Below, piece by piece: positions 52,961 to 61,857 of a DNA stretch of 64,000 nt; the stretch's first letter is position 1; each line of letters starts with the position of its first letter. The DNA is from Anaerolineae bacterium (GTDB taxonomy: Bacteria; Chloroflexota; Anaerolineae; Aggregatilineales; Phototrophicaceae), in assembly GCA_022841825.1 (NCBI GenBank), contig JALHQT010000001.1, positions 124,001 through 188,000 on the forward strand, written 5' to 3'. The notes beneath the pieces were generated by a model, which saw only the letters and a program-made list of their open reading frames with translations, did no database searches and was not told the origin of the DNA. The translations under genes and the position numbers were made by a program.

Positions 52961-52986
52961 AGTCCGCTAGGGATAACCAGCGGACT
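52961..52986 (+). terminator. Hairpin after the element B operon
   Basis: AGTCCGCT, 10-nt loop, AGCGGACT; starts 10 bases after the stop. No T run, so strength is uncertain. Confidence 0.5.
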
Positions 52987-53259
52987 CTGGTATGCCAAGA
53001 CGTGTGCTGCACTGCTGTATCAATGCGAGACAGTCCACCTTGCGGGACAGAAACAAGGTCAAAGGCATTATCTTGTTTTGTAAAAACCAGCCTGGGAATA
53101 TCCGCAACAACAGGAGATGCACTGCCCATACAGCGCCTGTGCCTGAACCTGCCTTAAATACAGTGGCAAGCCACGTAAGCCTTCGTGTCATCAAGACCTG
53201 CGTAGACATTCACTCAGGCGCAATATCCATTTTAACAGATGCTTTCCACCCAATTTGTT

Positions 53260-53305
53260 CGCTCGCCGCGAGGGCAGTTCGGTTGAAACAAGGGTTTCAA
53301 CCGAA
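53260..53305. repeat. 33-bp inter-element repeat with hairpin, copy 2
   Basis: Identical to 34380-34412 and followed by the matching TTTCAACCGA arm. It lies in the 760-base gap 52952-53711, whose other content is the hairpin at 52961 and the palindrome at 53641; no gene there is supported. Confidence 0.7.
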
Positions 53306-53640
53306 GACATTCAAGCGTGCGCTGTCGCCCCGCTCCGTCAAGGGTGCCTGTCGGCAGTTTCGTTTCGGCTTGGGCTTGTGCCGCTTCACTCATGCCTCAA
53401 CGAAACCAAGCCCTTGACCTTGCTCCTTGTGCTACAAGAGACCGAAAGACCTTTCCAGCAATCGTAAGTAACCGTAATTGACACATCTTTGATGATGGAA
53501 GATATAGAAAGTGTGTTCTCTTTTCCACTCCGCTCTATTCAATGCGCATGCACTTCATGCCCTCATACGACGTTTAGTCACGTTATAGAACACAATATCT
53601 GAATCTTCCAACAATTCCCTGACAAACTTCTATCTAGAAC

Positions 53641-53680
53641 AAACGGTCGGATGCGCGTAAGATGTGCATATCGACCGTTT
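53641..53680. promoter_or_regulatory. Palindromic operator before the LexA-type genes
   Basis: AAACGGTCG (53641-53649) and CGACCGTTT (53672-53680), 32 bases before the start codon. Placed as an autoregulatory site. Confidence 0.45.
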
Positions 53681-53711
53681 ATATTTTGTTACATAGGCAA
53701 AGGGCTTTGTA

Positions 53712-53936
53712 ATGTCGGACTTGACACTCTCAAATTTGAGCAGGCGTTCGCTTCACGTCATGATCTTTATTCGCCGTTACTTTAGCGCACATGGCTATCC
53801 GCCGTCGGTGCAAGAAATCTGCGAACACCTCAAGATGCAGCGACACAGCGTTGAACGACACCTGGCGCTATTGGATCAAGAGCGCTTTATGCGCTGGACA
53901 CCCACAAAAGAGCGTGGAATACACCTCATCGATTGA
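53712..53936 (+). CDS. LexA-type winged-helix regulator, 74 aa
   Basis: The whole protein is one LexA N-terminal-like domain: LHVMIFIRRYFSAHGYPPSV, QEICEHLKMQRHSVERHLAL and ERGIHLID. It lacks the autopeptidase half of LexA. The stop overlaps the start of the next gene (TTGA). Likely a repressor of the following genes, with the palindrome at 53641 as site. Confidence 0.7.
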   Translation: MSDLTLSNLSRRSLHVMIFIRRYFSAHGYPPSVQEICEHLKMQRHSVERHLALLDQERFMRWTPTKERGIHLID

Positions 53937-54202
53937 CTCCTACATTTGCTCATGAGTTCGGTACAGATACACAGGAGGATGCAGTGGATCCAGAAACTTT
54001 GAATCAGGTTAGCCGTTTCATCAAAGCGTATTTGAACGAAAACGATCAGCGCTCCCCAACCATTCGCGAGATAGCCAAAGGCTGTTACATAAGCGTCGGT
54101 CAGACACATCTCTGCCTCGAGATACTCGAGGTACGTGGCGTCATTTCTCGTGTTCAGCGTTCAGCCCGCTCTATCCGCATTATTGCGCCTGAGCAGAGAT
54201 GA
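53933..54202 (+). CDS. Second LexA-type winged-helix protein, 89 aa
   Basis: NQVSRFIKAYLNENDQRSPT then IREIAKGCYISVGQTHLCLE and RSARSIRII repeat the LexA DNA-binding pattern of the preceding gene with different sequence. It starts with TTG overlapping the upstream stop. Two coupled halves could form a heterodimer on DNA. Confidence 0.6.
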   Translation: MTPTFAHEFGTDTQEDAVDPETLNQVSRFIKAYLNENDQRSPTIREIAKGCYISVGQTHLCLEILEVRGVISRVQRSARSIRIIAPEQR

Positions 54203-54557
54203 GCGAAGGAAAGATTTTTGAACAAATGATCGAACGCATGTTCAACTAGAAGCGAAAGTTTGGTCTATTATGTTCGTGTACTTAAGCGAATTCTTGAGTA
54301 CTTAGAATTCTTCCGTCGTTCCGTCTGTTGGAGGCTGCGTGGGGAAACGGGGCACAGGTCGCCAAAACGGGTTTGCGCACGATGCCACCCACACTACACA
54401 TGCGGTTTGCATTGCGACCGGGGTGCCGCGCGACCCACAACGCTTCTGGCAGACGGACGACAGTTGAAAGCATAGGCGAGGAGGAAAGCAGCGAGAGACG
54501 AAAACATAACTCACGAACGCGATTTTGAAGATTTGAAGGATTTGTAAGGAGTAAAGA
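54203..54557. other. Gap before the tail-like cluster
   Basis: 355 bases. An imperfect palindrome GAATTCT/AGAATTC (54288-54310) may be an operator. TAAGGAG before 54558 is the ribosome binding site. No gene supported. Confidence 0.4.
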
Positions 54558-55061
54558 ATGCCTTGGACAACGCCCAAGACCTGGGCAACCAATGATCTGG
54601 TCACTGCGGCGGATTTGAATCTCCACCTGCGTGACAACCTGGCTGTCTTGAAAAGCCCACCTGGGCAAATCATCGAACTCACCACCAACTTCACCTTGAC
54701 TGGCGGCTGGATTGATGTGCCAGGTGCAACCGTGACGTTTACGCCATCGGGCGGAGATGTCTATGTCTCGTTCACCGCTACCTATCGCCGCGTCAACACC
54801 TATGACGGCACCATCACTCTCGACATTAACATCAACGGGACACGCTTTGGTGGCGGGCAGACTGGACTGGTCTGGAATGCATTGGATCTGACCGAACGTG
54901 CGATCCTGCTTTCGTGCTGGGTACCAAGTTCGCGATTGAACACGGGAGTCGCCAATACTATCAAGCTGGTCTATGGCAATGGCTACAGCGGTGCGCAGCG
55001 TTATGCCGAGTTCATGTGCTCAACCCACAAAGTGCAATTTGCCGTCCGGGAGGTGTCGTAA
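54558..55061 (+). CDS. Phage tail-associated or receptor-binding-like protein
   Basis: 167 residues. The opening PWTTPKTWATNDLVTAADLN and LHLRDNLAVLKSPPG is a pattern common at the start of phage fibre or structural proteins; the rest is all beta (VDVPGATVTF-like strands, YVSFTATYRRV, ITLDININGTRFGG), like a fibre head. It opens a run of overlapping genes. The exact structural role is not known. Confidence 0.6.
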   Translation: MPWTTPKTWATNDLVTAADLNLHLRDNLAVLKSPPGQIIELTTNFTLTGGWIDVPGATVTFTPSGGDVYVSFTATYRRVNTYDGTITLDININGTRFGGGQTGLVWNALDLTERAILLSCWVPSSRLNTGVANTIKLVYGNGYSGAQRYAEFMCSTHKVQFAVREVS

Positions 55062-55432
55062 TGCTGAATCTGGTTTTGCCCATCAAGGTAATTAACGCAG
55101 TGTCGTTGGATGAACAGTTCCGACGTATTGCGGGCAGTGCCCTTCTCGGTATGGCATCGGACGCGCGCAATCTCACATTGTACTTTGACAGCCCAATTGA
55201 TGCGGCGACAGCACAGCGCATCACTGACGCCTACGCATCGCATGATCCGTCGCAATTGACCACCGAGCAGATCGCTGAAAAGCAGCGCATCGAACGCTTG
55301 GCGCAGCTTCGTCAGGCGGATGCGACGCTGGACGCGGACGGGCTGGCGCTCAACCAGGCGGATGTGCGGCGGCTGGCGCGCAAGGTGCTGCGCCTGGAAG
55401 CCGAGATCGAAGCACTGAGGAAAGGCGAATAG
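55061..55432 (+). CDS. Tail cluster protein of unknown function
   Basis: 123 residues starting at the ATG that overlaps the upstream stop (TAATG). The N-terminal half is beta (LNLVLPIKVINAVSLDEQFR), the C-terminal half a long helix (VRRLARKVLRLEAEIEALRK). The position fits a small structural or chaperone protein. Confidence 0.55.
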   Translation: MLNLVLPIKVINAVSLDEQFRRIAGSALLGMASDARNLTLYFDSPIDAATAQRITDAYASHDPSQLTTEQIAEKQRIERLAQLRQADATLDADGLALNQADVRRLARKVLRLEAEIEALRKGE

Positions 55433-55433
55433 G

Positions 55434-55769
55434 ATGAGCGAGCGAGAGCTGACCGCCCGCACCATCGGCGAGCGGCTGCTCCGGGTCGTGACCTCACGCC
55501 GCGTGTTGACGGCGTTTGTCACCCTAATCGTAGGCTGGCTAACGCTCAACATCCCGGAATTGCAGCCGCTGCACAACGAACTGCTGGTGCTGTTGGTATC
55601 GGCGGCGCTGGTGCTCATCACGGGGATGAGCGCGCATGAGGCGGCGCGCATCGGGCGGGAACAGGCGTCCATCGCCGATACCGAACTGCGCGAGCGGGTC
55701 AAGGCGCTGCTCGACGAACTCGTCGATGAGCTGATGGAAAAGGACGAAAGGAGCAGAGATGGATCGTGA
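55434..55769 (+). CDS. Small membrane protein, holin-like position
   Basis: 111 residues with two adjacent hydrophobic segments (VLTAFVTLIVGWLTLNIP; LLVLLVSAALVLITGMSA) and a charged helical tail. Size, topology and location in a tail cluster resemble phage holins, but the evidence stops there. Confidence 0.5.
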   Translation: MSERELTARTIGERLLRVVTSRRVLTAFVTLIVGWLTLNIPELQPLHNELLVLLVSAALVLITGMSAHEAARIGREQASIADTELRERVKALLDELVDELMEKDERSRDGS

Positions 55770-56133
55770 TTATCGCGATTTTAAGAAGCGCAAGTTGAGC
55801 GCGAGCGCGGACGGGCGCGGCATCGTCGTCGCGGCGACGGCGACGCCCGGCACGCTGGTGCATCAGGCGACGGCAAGCACGGCGGCGAATGAGTGGGACG
55901 AGGTGTTCATTCGCGGCGTCAACACCAGCGCGTCGGCGGTCAAACTGACGATTGAATGGGGTGGCACGACCGCGAATGACCAGGTGGAGATCACCATTCC
56001 TGCGGAAGCGGGCTTCAGCGAGGTCATCCCCGGGCATGTCTTGCAGAACAACCGCGAAGTGCGGGCGTTCGCGGCGAGCGCCAACGTCATCGTCCTGCAC
56101 GGCTATGTCAACCGCTTCGAGCGGACGCCGTAA
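55759..56133 (+). CDS. Tail cluster protein of unknown function
   Basis: 124 residues, mostly beta (GIVVAATATPGTLVHQATAS, AVKLTIEWGGTTANDQVEIT), overlapping the previous gene by 11 bases. GC is high, as in the neighbouring tail genes. Probably a small structural protein. Confidence 0.5.
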   Translation: MDRDYRDFKKRKLSASADGRGIVVAATATPGTLVHQATASTAANEWDEVFIRGVNTSASAVKLTIEWGGTTANDQVEITIPAEAGFSEVIPGHVLQNNREVRAFAASANVIVLHGYVNRFERTP

Positions 56134-56145
56134 GGAGGCATGACG

Positions 56146-56874
56146 ATGGCATTGGCAGGAGATCATGTCCAGGTGTATGTCGGCGGCTTCGACCTGACGG
56201 GCGATATGAACCGCATCGGCATGGGCGACCGCTACGGCACGCATGATGTGACGGCGTTTGGCGACGCGGTGCATAACTTCATCGCCGGGCAGCGCCAGGT
56301 GAGCCTGGAACACGCGGGTTATCTGAACGCGCAGGCGGCGAGTTCGCATCCGGTCTTGCGGTCGGGGGAGGTGCAGGGGAGCGTCTCGATCATGTTGGGG
56401 CAGAACAGCGCCCCGGTCGTCGGCGACCCGACCTACAGCCTGCGCCTGATCCAGGGGCGCTATGGGACGATGCCGGAAGTGGCGCGAGTGGTGCCGTTCA
56501 TGGCACAGCTTGCGGGCACGGGGGGCGATGGCGGCTGGGGGCGTGCGCTGGCGGTCAACACCAGCTTCACCAACAGCATCAGCGGTACGGCGCTGGATGA
56601 TGGCGCGGCAACGGTGCGCGGCGGGGCGGCATTCTTGCATATCCTGCAGGCGGCGGCTGCGGACACTTACAGCATCATCGTCGAAGGCGCGACCAACGTC
56701 GGCTTTTCGACGGGTGTGGTCACGCTGGGGACGTTCGCGCTCAACGCCTCGGCGCTGGGGTCGGAGCGGCTGGCGATTGCGGGGAACATCCCGCAGTTCG
56801 TCCGCTTCCGCGCCACCCGCACCGGAGCAGCGGGCAACACGGTGCGCATCGCGGCGAGTCTGGTGCGCTTCTAG
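56146..56874 (+). CDS. Tail-tube-like protein, long paralogue
   Basis: About 242 residues from ATG 56146, chosen because it gives MALAGDHV, the same start as the paralogue at 57040, and a good distance to GGAGG. The first 120 residues (YGTHDVTAFGDAVHNFIAGQ, SIMLGQNSAPVVGDPTYSLR) match that paralogue; an extra C-terminal domain of about 110 residues follows. I infer a phage tail-tube or sheath-related protein from the fold-like pattern and cluster. High GC. Confidence 0.6.
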   Translation: MALAGDHVQVYVGGFDLTGDMNRIGMGDRYGTHDVTAFGDAVHNFIAGQRQVSLEHAGYLNAQAASSHPVLRSGEVQGSVSIMLGQNSAPVVGDPTYSLRLIQGRYGTMPEVARVVPFMAQLAGTGGDGGWGRALAVNTSFTNSISGTALDDGAATVRGGAAFLHILQAAAADTYSIIVEGATNVGFSTGVVTLGTFALNASALGSERLAIAGNIPQFVRFRATRTGAAGNTVRIAASLVRF

Positions 56875-56887
56875 CGCATTAGCTGGA

Positions 56888-56980
56888 TAGCAAATTAGCA
56901 GATTAGCTTTGGGAGTTGGATGGCTAGATGCGTTGTATAACGCGAGGCTATTGAGCTAATTTGCTAATCCGCTAATTCGC
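56888..56980. repeat. AT-rich inverted repeats between the two tail paralogues
   Basis: TAGCAAATTAGCAGATTAGC (56888-56907) faces GAGCTAATTTGCTAATCCGC (56953 onward); built from repeated GCTAAT units. It contrasts with the GC-rich genes on both sides. Confidence 0.55.
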
Positions 56981-57039
56981 TCGCCTTGAACGAAACAACA
57001 TTTACAGACGAATAGATCGAAATAGAGGAGAAACCAACA

Positions 57040-57477
57040 ATGGCTTTGGCAGGAGATCATGTGGTGGTGCGCCTGGACGATACGGCAGGCACGCTGCGCA
57101 CCTTTGCAAACGGCGACATCATCAGTGTCGATATTCCGCTGGCGTTCGACCAGCACGACGTGACGGGCTTCGGCGATGCGACGCACAACTTCATCAACGG
57201 GCAGCTCAACGCCCCGGTGACGCTGCGCGGCTACCTGACCACGACCGCGACAACCGGGACGCACACCGTCATTCGCGATGCGTACCAGCAGGGCAAGACG
57301 GTCAGCTTGCAGGTGGACGTGGGGCAGAACGCCGCCCCGGTGACGGGCGACCCGCGCTTCAGCGGCGAGTACCTGATCGAGAGCTACCAGCCGGTGATCG
57401 AGACGGGCAAGGCGGTCATGTTCACCGCGCGGCTCAAGCCCGCCATCGGCACCGCGCCTGCGTGGGGCGTCATCTAG
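57040..57477 (+). CDS. Tail-tube-like protein, short paralogue
   Basis: 145 residues. MALAGDHVVVRLDDTAGTLR, then QHDVTGFGDATHNFINGQLN and VDVGQNAAPVTGDPRFSGEY, correspond block by block to the upstream protein. AGAGGAGAAACC precedes the ATG. Two paralogues of different length would fit a main tube protein and a tip or variant form. Confidence 0.6.
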   Translation: MALAGDHVVVRLDDTAGTLRTFANGDIISVDIPLAFDQHDVTGFGDATHNFINGQLNAPVTLRGYLTTTATTGTHTVIRDAYQQGKTVSLQVDVGQNAAPVTGDPRFSGEYLIESYQPVIETGKAVMFTARLKPAIGTAPAWGVI

Positions 57478-57489
57478 ACGATACCGTGC

Positions 57490-57519
57490 GGCGGGAGCTT
57501 CCGAACGGGCGCTCCCGCC
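57490..57519 (+). terminator. GC-rich hairpin
   Basis: GGCGGGAGC, 12-nt loop, GCTCCCGCC, just after the short paralogue. Confidence 0.5.
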
Positions 57520-57563
57520 CACCCTAAAGTGACCTTTTTCGAAAAGAGTTACAGGAGGAAAGC

Positions 57564-59723
57564 ATGACATGGCTGATCCCAGGGTGGCGACCCCCTGGTA
57601 GCGGCGGGGGAACCCCGCGCATCCCCCCGGCAGCACAGAACGCCTTTCGCGGCATCCTACGCATCGTGACCCCCGCCGTCAATCTGGTCAATCGCCTGGT
57701 GCAGGGTGTGACGGGCGGACGCGGCGGGATTGCGCAGTTGGCACGCGGGCTGACCGGGCTGGTCAACCAGGCGTACCAGCGCGCGACCGGGCAGGCATGG
57801 GGCGCGCAGGGCGGCACGGGCGGAGGGACGAGCGGCGCAGGAGCGGGCGATGGCACAGGCGAGGAAGGCACGCTGCCGCTGCCATCAGCTTCGTTGCTCG
57901 ATGTTGCCGAGAGCAGTGACCGCCTGCGCCTGCTGAACGAGGAGGAAGAGGAAACACGCCCGTTCAACTGGCAAGAGTTCTTCGGCGACGACTTCACGCT
58001 GGAAGACATCGGCGATTCGGTACGGGAGAGTGCCGAATGGTTCTTGCGCTTCGTGCGGGGCGAAGTCGATGAGGAGCTGCCGCTGCTGACGCAGATTCGC
58101 ACGCTGTTCGACGAAGCGCGCGGTAGGCTAGAGGGCGAAGTAGAGCCGTCGCCTGTCGATGAGAACTGGACATCGCTTACTTCGGAAACGCTAGACGCTC
58201 ATTTTGGCGAGGGATGGATTGAGTATATCGCTGGCGATGAAAACGAAGCGCAAGCCTTAATCACATTGATCGATTACGACGCACAAGACATGTTCGGCAT
58301 AGATCTTGCTTCCGATCTGCAAGGCTTAACCGCGCAAGAAGCTGTTGATATGTATATCGAGCATCTCGGAAGCCTCCCAGAAGACCCATTTGCGGTTCGT
58401 GAGCGAGCCTTCTGGGAAACTATACGAAACACCTTTGGCGTGTCTCAGGATGTAACAAGAGACTTGAGCGAGTTTGCCATCTACGAACTAGGTCTGCCGC
58501 AAACGAGCAATCCTACCGACGCAGATGCAGCGGTGAATGATCTCGTTCAGGATTACGTCGAGTCGGGGCTGATCGATTCCGAAGCCGTGCAAGGCATGAC
58601 GCGCGAGCAGATAGCCTATGCGTACTATCAAGCAACACTGGCTGAAATAGAGGCTCGTCGGGCGGCTACTGATGAGCAAGTCATTGAGCTTACAGGCACT
58701 CTATCTTTGATGCCGCGCACGGCTGGACTCGGAGGAAGTATATGGCTTGAGGGAGCAGTTCAAGACAGCAGATCACCGTATCAAGCTGAACTCGACAGCA
58801 TAACGCAAGAACTGGCGAACCTTAGAGATCAAGCGAACGAGGCGGGCAATCTTGTACTTGCGTTCAACCGTATGTACGAACCTCCTCAGTCGCCTTACAC
58901 GGGGTTGCTTTTGTTTGCAATAGGATTTGTACCGATTATCGGCGGCGCGATGGCTGTTGGGGACTTCGTTGGATCTGTTGTATCTGGAAATATCCCCGGC
59001 GCGATTCTGTCATTGGTAGACATTCTTGGACCTGGGAACATCGGTGACATGGTGGGAGGTGCCGCCAGGAGGATCGATAACGCGATAGACGATCTAGTGA
59101 ATTCGTTGAGTGGTCCGCGCCTTGCAACTGCAGACGGTGTTTCTACTTCAAGAGGAAACATAAGCCAATTTGCAGACAATACCAATAGCAACTTGCCAAA
59201 TAGTGGCGGTCTTTTCAATTTTGACTTTCAGACACTTGGTAGGTCGCGAGATAGGCTTATGGAGGGAGCTGCAAGGCGGGCGACTAACGCGACGACATCC
59301 GAAGAAGGCATGACAATCTTTGCTGAGAGTGTGTACATCACAAGGATTGACAATTCTGACTTTGCTGAATTCGATGTTGTATTGCTTGGTGATCGCCTGA
59401 TCATTGAAAATAAGTCTGCTTGGGAACTGCGGGATCCCTCACGAAATTCAGATGAAGACGCACTAGCTTGGGCTCAAAGGCAAATTTACAACGATACTGC
59501 CGAAACAATTGAACATATAGGAGAAGATACGTTCGGAGGTACACGTATAGATGGGATGAACACAAGTGAAATAATCACATTGGAGCAATTGCTGACCATA
59601 AGAAACATACACTTCAAGGTTGACAACAGTAGCCCTCAGGTCATTGACGCCGTAGAGTTGCAGCTTAGGCAACTTCAACGTGACTTTCCAGACTGGACAT
59701 TTTCTGTAACTTTTGGACGATGA
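57564..59723 (+). CDS. Tail-linked polymorphic toxin with C-terminal nuclease-like domain
   Basis: 719 residues. Residues 1 to about 190 are Gly/Pro-rich then acidic, and the DNA is GC-rich like the tail genes. From about residue 195 base composition drops sharply. A hydrophobic segment (GLLLFAIGFVPIIGGAMAVGD and following, near 450-490) resembles the helical part before toxin domains of polymorphic toxins. The last 130 residues contain FAEFDVVLLGDRLIIENKSA with Asp near 604 and ExK near 614-616, a PD-(D/E)xK-type nuclease pattern. The next gene is a small protein of the immunity type. I infer a toxin delivered by the tail-like particle. Delivery is not demonstrated by sequence. Confidence 0.7.
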   Translation: MTWLIPGWRPPGSGGGTPRIPPAAQNAFRGILRIVTPAVNLVNRLVQGVTGGRGGIAQLARGLTGLVNQAYQRATGQAWGAQGGTGGGTSGAGAGDGTGEEGTLPLPSASLLDVAESSDRLRLLNEEEEETRPFNWQEFFGDDFTLEDIGDSVRESAEWFLRFVRGEVDEELPLLTQIRTLFDEARGRLEGEVEPSPVDENWTSLTSETLDAHFGEGWIEYIAGDENEAQALITLIDYDAQDMFGIDLASDLQGLTAQEAVDMYIEHLGSLPEDPFAVRERAFWETIRNTFGVSQDVTRDLSEFAIYELGLPQTSNPTDADAAVNDLVQDYVESGLIDSEAVQGMTREQIAYAYYQATLAEIEARRAATDEQVIELTGTLSLMPRTAGLGGSIWLEGAVQDSRSPYQAELDSITQELANLRDQANEAGNLVLAFNRMYEPPQSPYTGLLLFAIGFVPIIGGAMAVGDFVGSVVSGNIPGAILSLVDILGPGNIGDMVGGAARRIDNAIDDLVNSLSGPRLATADGVSTSRGNISQFADNTNSNLPNSGGLFNFDFQTLGRSRDRLMEGAARRATNATTSEEGMTIFAESVYITRIDNSDFAEFDVVLLGDRLIIENKSAWELRDPSRNSDEDALAWAQRQIYNDTAETIEHIGEDTFGGTRIDGMNTSEIITLEQLLTIRNIHFKVDNSSPQVIDAVELQLRQLQRDFPDWTFSVTFGR

Positions 59724-59748
59724 TATTGATGCACATAAGGGCAAGAAC

Positions 59749-60078
59749 ATGGCTATACGTTTACGGATATACCTCACGGATGGAAGCCCGAATCAACTCG
59801 TTCCCATCTCTTCACAAAAGACATTTGAGGAGGTATGGGTACCAATTGCTCAACGAACTGGGCTTCAGCTGATCCCAAAGATGCGCACAGGATACCCTGC
59901 ACTGGTTATCGACCAAACAACAATGGGGGATCTCATTGCCGAAGCAAACGCGCTTATCAGAACAGCGGAACTTGATGCCACCGTCACCCCACATATTCTT
60001 GGGAAAATGCGAGAACTACGCGACAAATTGGTGTGGTGCCAGCAAAACTGGTCTCTAGTTAGTGAAGTTAGTGTGTAA
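59749..60078 (+). CDS. Probable immunity protein to the tail-linked toxin
   Basis: 109 residues from ATG 59749 (MAIRLRIYLTDGSPNQLVPI). Low GC like the toxin C-terminus and unlike the next gene; it starts 25 bases after the toxin stop. Small size, acidic to neutral composition and position are those of immunity genes. No family recognised, so identity rests on context. Confidence 0.55.
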   Translation: MAIRLRIYLTDGSPNQLVPISSQKTFEEVWVPIAQRTGLQLIPKMRTGYPALVIDQTTMGDLIAEANALIRTAELDATVTPHILGKMRELRDKLVWCQQNWSLVSEVSV

Positions 60079-60087
60079 GGATTATCC

Positions 60088-61665
60088 ATGCCTACAATAT
60101 TCACCATCGCGATCGATTGGGATCGCAACAACAACTTTTCTGGCGCTCAGGATGATGTGACGGCGCGGGTGCAGGGAGTCAATTGGTTTCTGGGGATGCA
60201 GAAGCCCTGGCAGGACAAGGCGGACAATTCGATGCTGGCGCTGACACTGCGTAACAACGACCGCCTGTACTCGCCGGACAACGCCGGGTCGCTGCTGGCG
60301 GGCAAGCTCGTGCCACAGCGCCCGGTGCGCATTCAGAGCTTTGATGGCACGATGACGCGCACGCATTGGGTCGGCTGGATTGAGGCGATCAAGCCGACGG
60401 TCGGGCGCTTTGGCGAGCGCATGGTGCAAATCCTCGCCAGCGGCGCGGCGCAGTTCTACAGCAATACCGAGACGAAGCTGACGCTGCAAGAGAACAAGAA
60501 GACCAGCGACATCATCGCCGAGCTGATCAAGGAGGTCGTCATGCCGCCCGCGCTGTCGCAGGCGTGGGTCTTGGGGCGCGTCGGCAACAGCGAAGTTGGC
60601 GCAAGCACGTATCTGGCGGACACGACCGCTTACAGCACGCTCGACACGGGCACGCTGACGCTGGCGCTGGCGGCGGACAACTGGGTCATCGACGGCGGCG
60701 GCAGCGATGCCAAGAAGAAGTCGTTCGACGTCTACCGCGCCATCGGCGATGTGACGGCGGCGGAGCGCGGGCGCTTCTTCTTCGACCGCGAGGGCAAGGC
60801 GGTCTTCTGGAACCGCCACAAGCTGCTCCAGGGCGGGACGCCCGCCGCCACCTTCGACGACACGATGACCGAGATGGTCTACGCTTACGCGGGCATGGAT
60901 CATCTCAAGAATGAGGTGATCGTCGTCTGCCATCCGCGCCGCCAGGGCGCGAGCACGACCGACGTGCTGTGGGAACTGGGCGAGTCGGTCATCAACGTCG
61001 GGGCGGGCAAGACGCGCAAGCTGTACGTGCAGTACGAGGATAGCAGCGGCAAGCGCATCGGCGCGCGCAATGTGGCGGTCGATCTGCCGACGCTGGCGTT
61101 CGCGCAGGGGACGGCGACGGTGACGGTCGAGGCGAAGGCGAACGGTGCGGAGCTGGTCTTGGTCAACAGCGGGACGGTCGATGCGGTCGTGACGGCGCTG
61201 AAGGTCGTCGGACGCAAGATCTTCGACGACGGTGAGATCGAGGCGAGCGCGCTGGACAGCGGCAGCATCATCGACTACGGGCGGCGTACGCTCAAGCTGA
61301 ACCTGCCGAGCATCGACAACGAGACGCAGGCGCAGTACATCGCCGATTTCGAGCGCAACCGCCGCAAGACGCCGAAGGGCATGGTCAACGCGGTGACGGT
61401 CAAGAGTCACGGCAAGAACGGCGGGACGCATCATGCGCAGCAGTTGGCGCTGACGATTGGCAGTCTGGTGCGCGTGAAGGAGACGCAGAGCGGGCACGAT
61501 GCGCAGTACTACGTGGTCGGCGAGGCGCACGAGCTGACGCACGGCGCGACGCTGTGGAAGACGACGTGGTATCTGGAACCCGCGCCGACCGCCGCCGAGC
61601 TGCCGTGGAAGCTGGACACCGTGACGCGCAGCGAGTTGGGCACGAATACGCGGCTGGCGTACTGA
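60088..61665 (+). CDS. Phage tail baseplate/hub-like protein
   Basis: 525 residues. The start (IFTIAIDWDRNNNFSGAQDD, VTARVQGVNWFLG, then LALTLRNNDRLYSPDNAGSL and PQRPVRI) is a well-known opening of phage tail tip and minor tail proteins (WD.NGDF..DVTA...LDN.DGRYSP). The remainder is beta-rich and GC-rich. TAAGGATTATCC precedes the ATG. It follows the toxin and immunity genes and restores high GC, which suggests the toxin module was inserted within a tail operon. Confidence 0.75.
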   Translation: MPTIFTIAIDWDRNNNFSGAQDDVTARVQGVNWFLGMQKPWQDKADNSMLALTLRNNDRLYSPDNAGSLLAGKLVPQRPVRIQSFDGTMTRTHWVGWIEAIKPTVGRFGERMVQILASGAAQFYSNTETKLTLQENKKTSDIIAELIKEVVMPPALSQAWVLGRVGNSEVGASTYLADTTAYSTLDTGTLTLALAADNWVIDGGGSDAKKKSFDVYRAIGDVTAAERGRFFFDREGKAVFWNRHKLLQGGTPAATFDDTMTEMVYAYAGMDHLKNEVIVVCHPRRQGASTTDVLWELGESVINVGAGKTRKLYVQYEDSSGKRIGARNVAVDLPTLAFAQGTATVTVEAKANGAELVLVNSGTVDAVVTALKVVGRKIFDDGEIEASALDSGSIIDYGRRTLKLNLPSIDNETQAQYIADFERNRRKTPKGMVNAVTVKSHGKNGGTHHAQQLALTIGSLVRVKETQSGHDAQYYVVGEAHELTHGATLWKTTWYLEPAPTAAELPWKLDTVTRSELGTNTRLAY

Positions 61666-61703
61666 GCGCAGCGGACGAACAATCGAATAGACTTCTTGCG
61701 AGG

Positions 61704-61733
61704 ACGAGCGGGCGAGTTGCCCGCTCGTTTTTG
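61704..61733 (+). terminator. Strong terminator of the tail cluster
   Basis: ACGAGCGGGC-GAGTT-GCCCGCTCGT followed by TTTTG. Perfect 10-bp stem. Confidence 0.85.
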
Positions 61734-61857
61734 CGTTAATGCAACCCTTTATAGCTTCAGTGAAAACCGGAGTCGCTGTTAAGGCTGTGGATTCGAACAT
61801 TGTTTGCTTACTCCGAGTGTTTTTGAAGAAGATTGAAGCCATGTGCTATCATGCACC

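Noticed and set aside
52992..53467. Open frames of 70 and 141 codons in the gap after element B operon
   Set aside because: They run through the 33-bp repeat hairpin, and their composition is not protein-like.
54260..54528. Short open frames between the LexA-type genes and the tail cluster
   Set aside because: No ribosome binding site, atypical composition, and they overlap each other in several frames.
55699..56640. A 313-codon minus-strand frame over the tail-tube-like gene
   Set aside because: Same reason: GC-driven shadow, no motif, no start signal, overlaps three convincing plus-strand genes.
60082..61842. A 586-codon open frame on the minus strand opposite the tail hub gene
   Set aside because: Arg/His-rich composition with no domain; the plus-strand gene has a clear phage-tail motif and a ribosome binding site. 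Long antisense frames are expected in DNA of this high GC.
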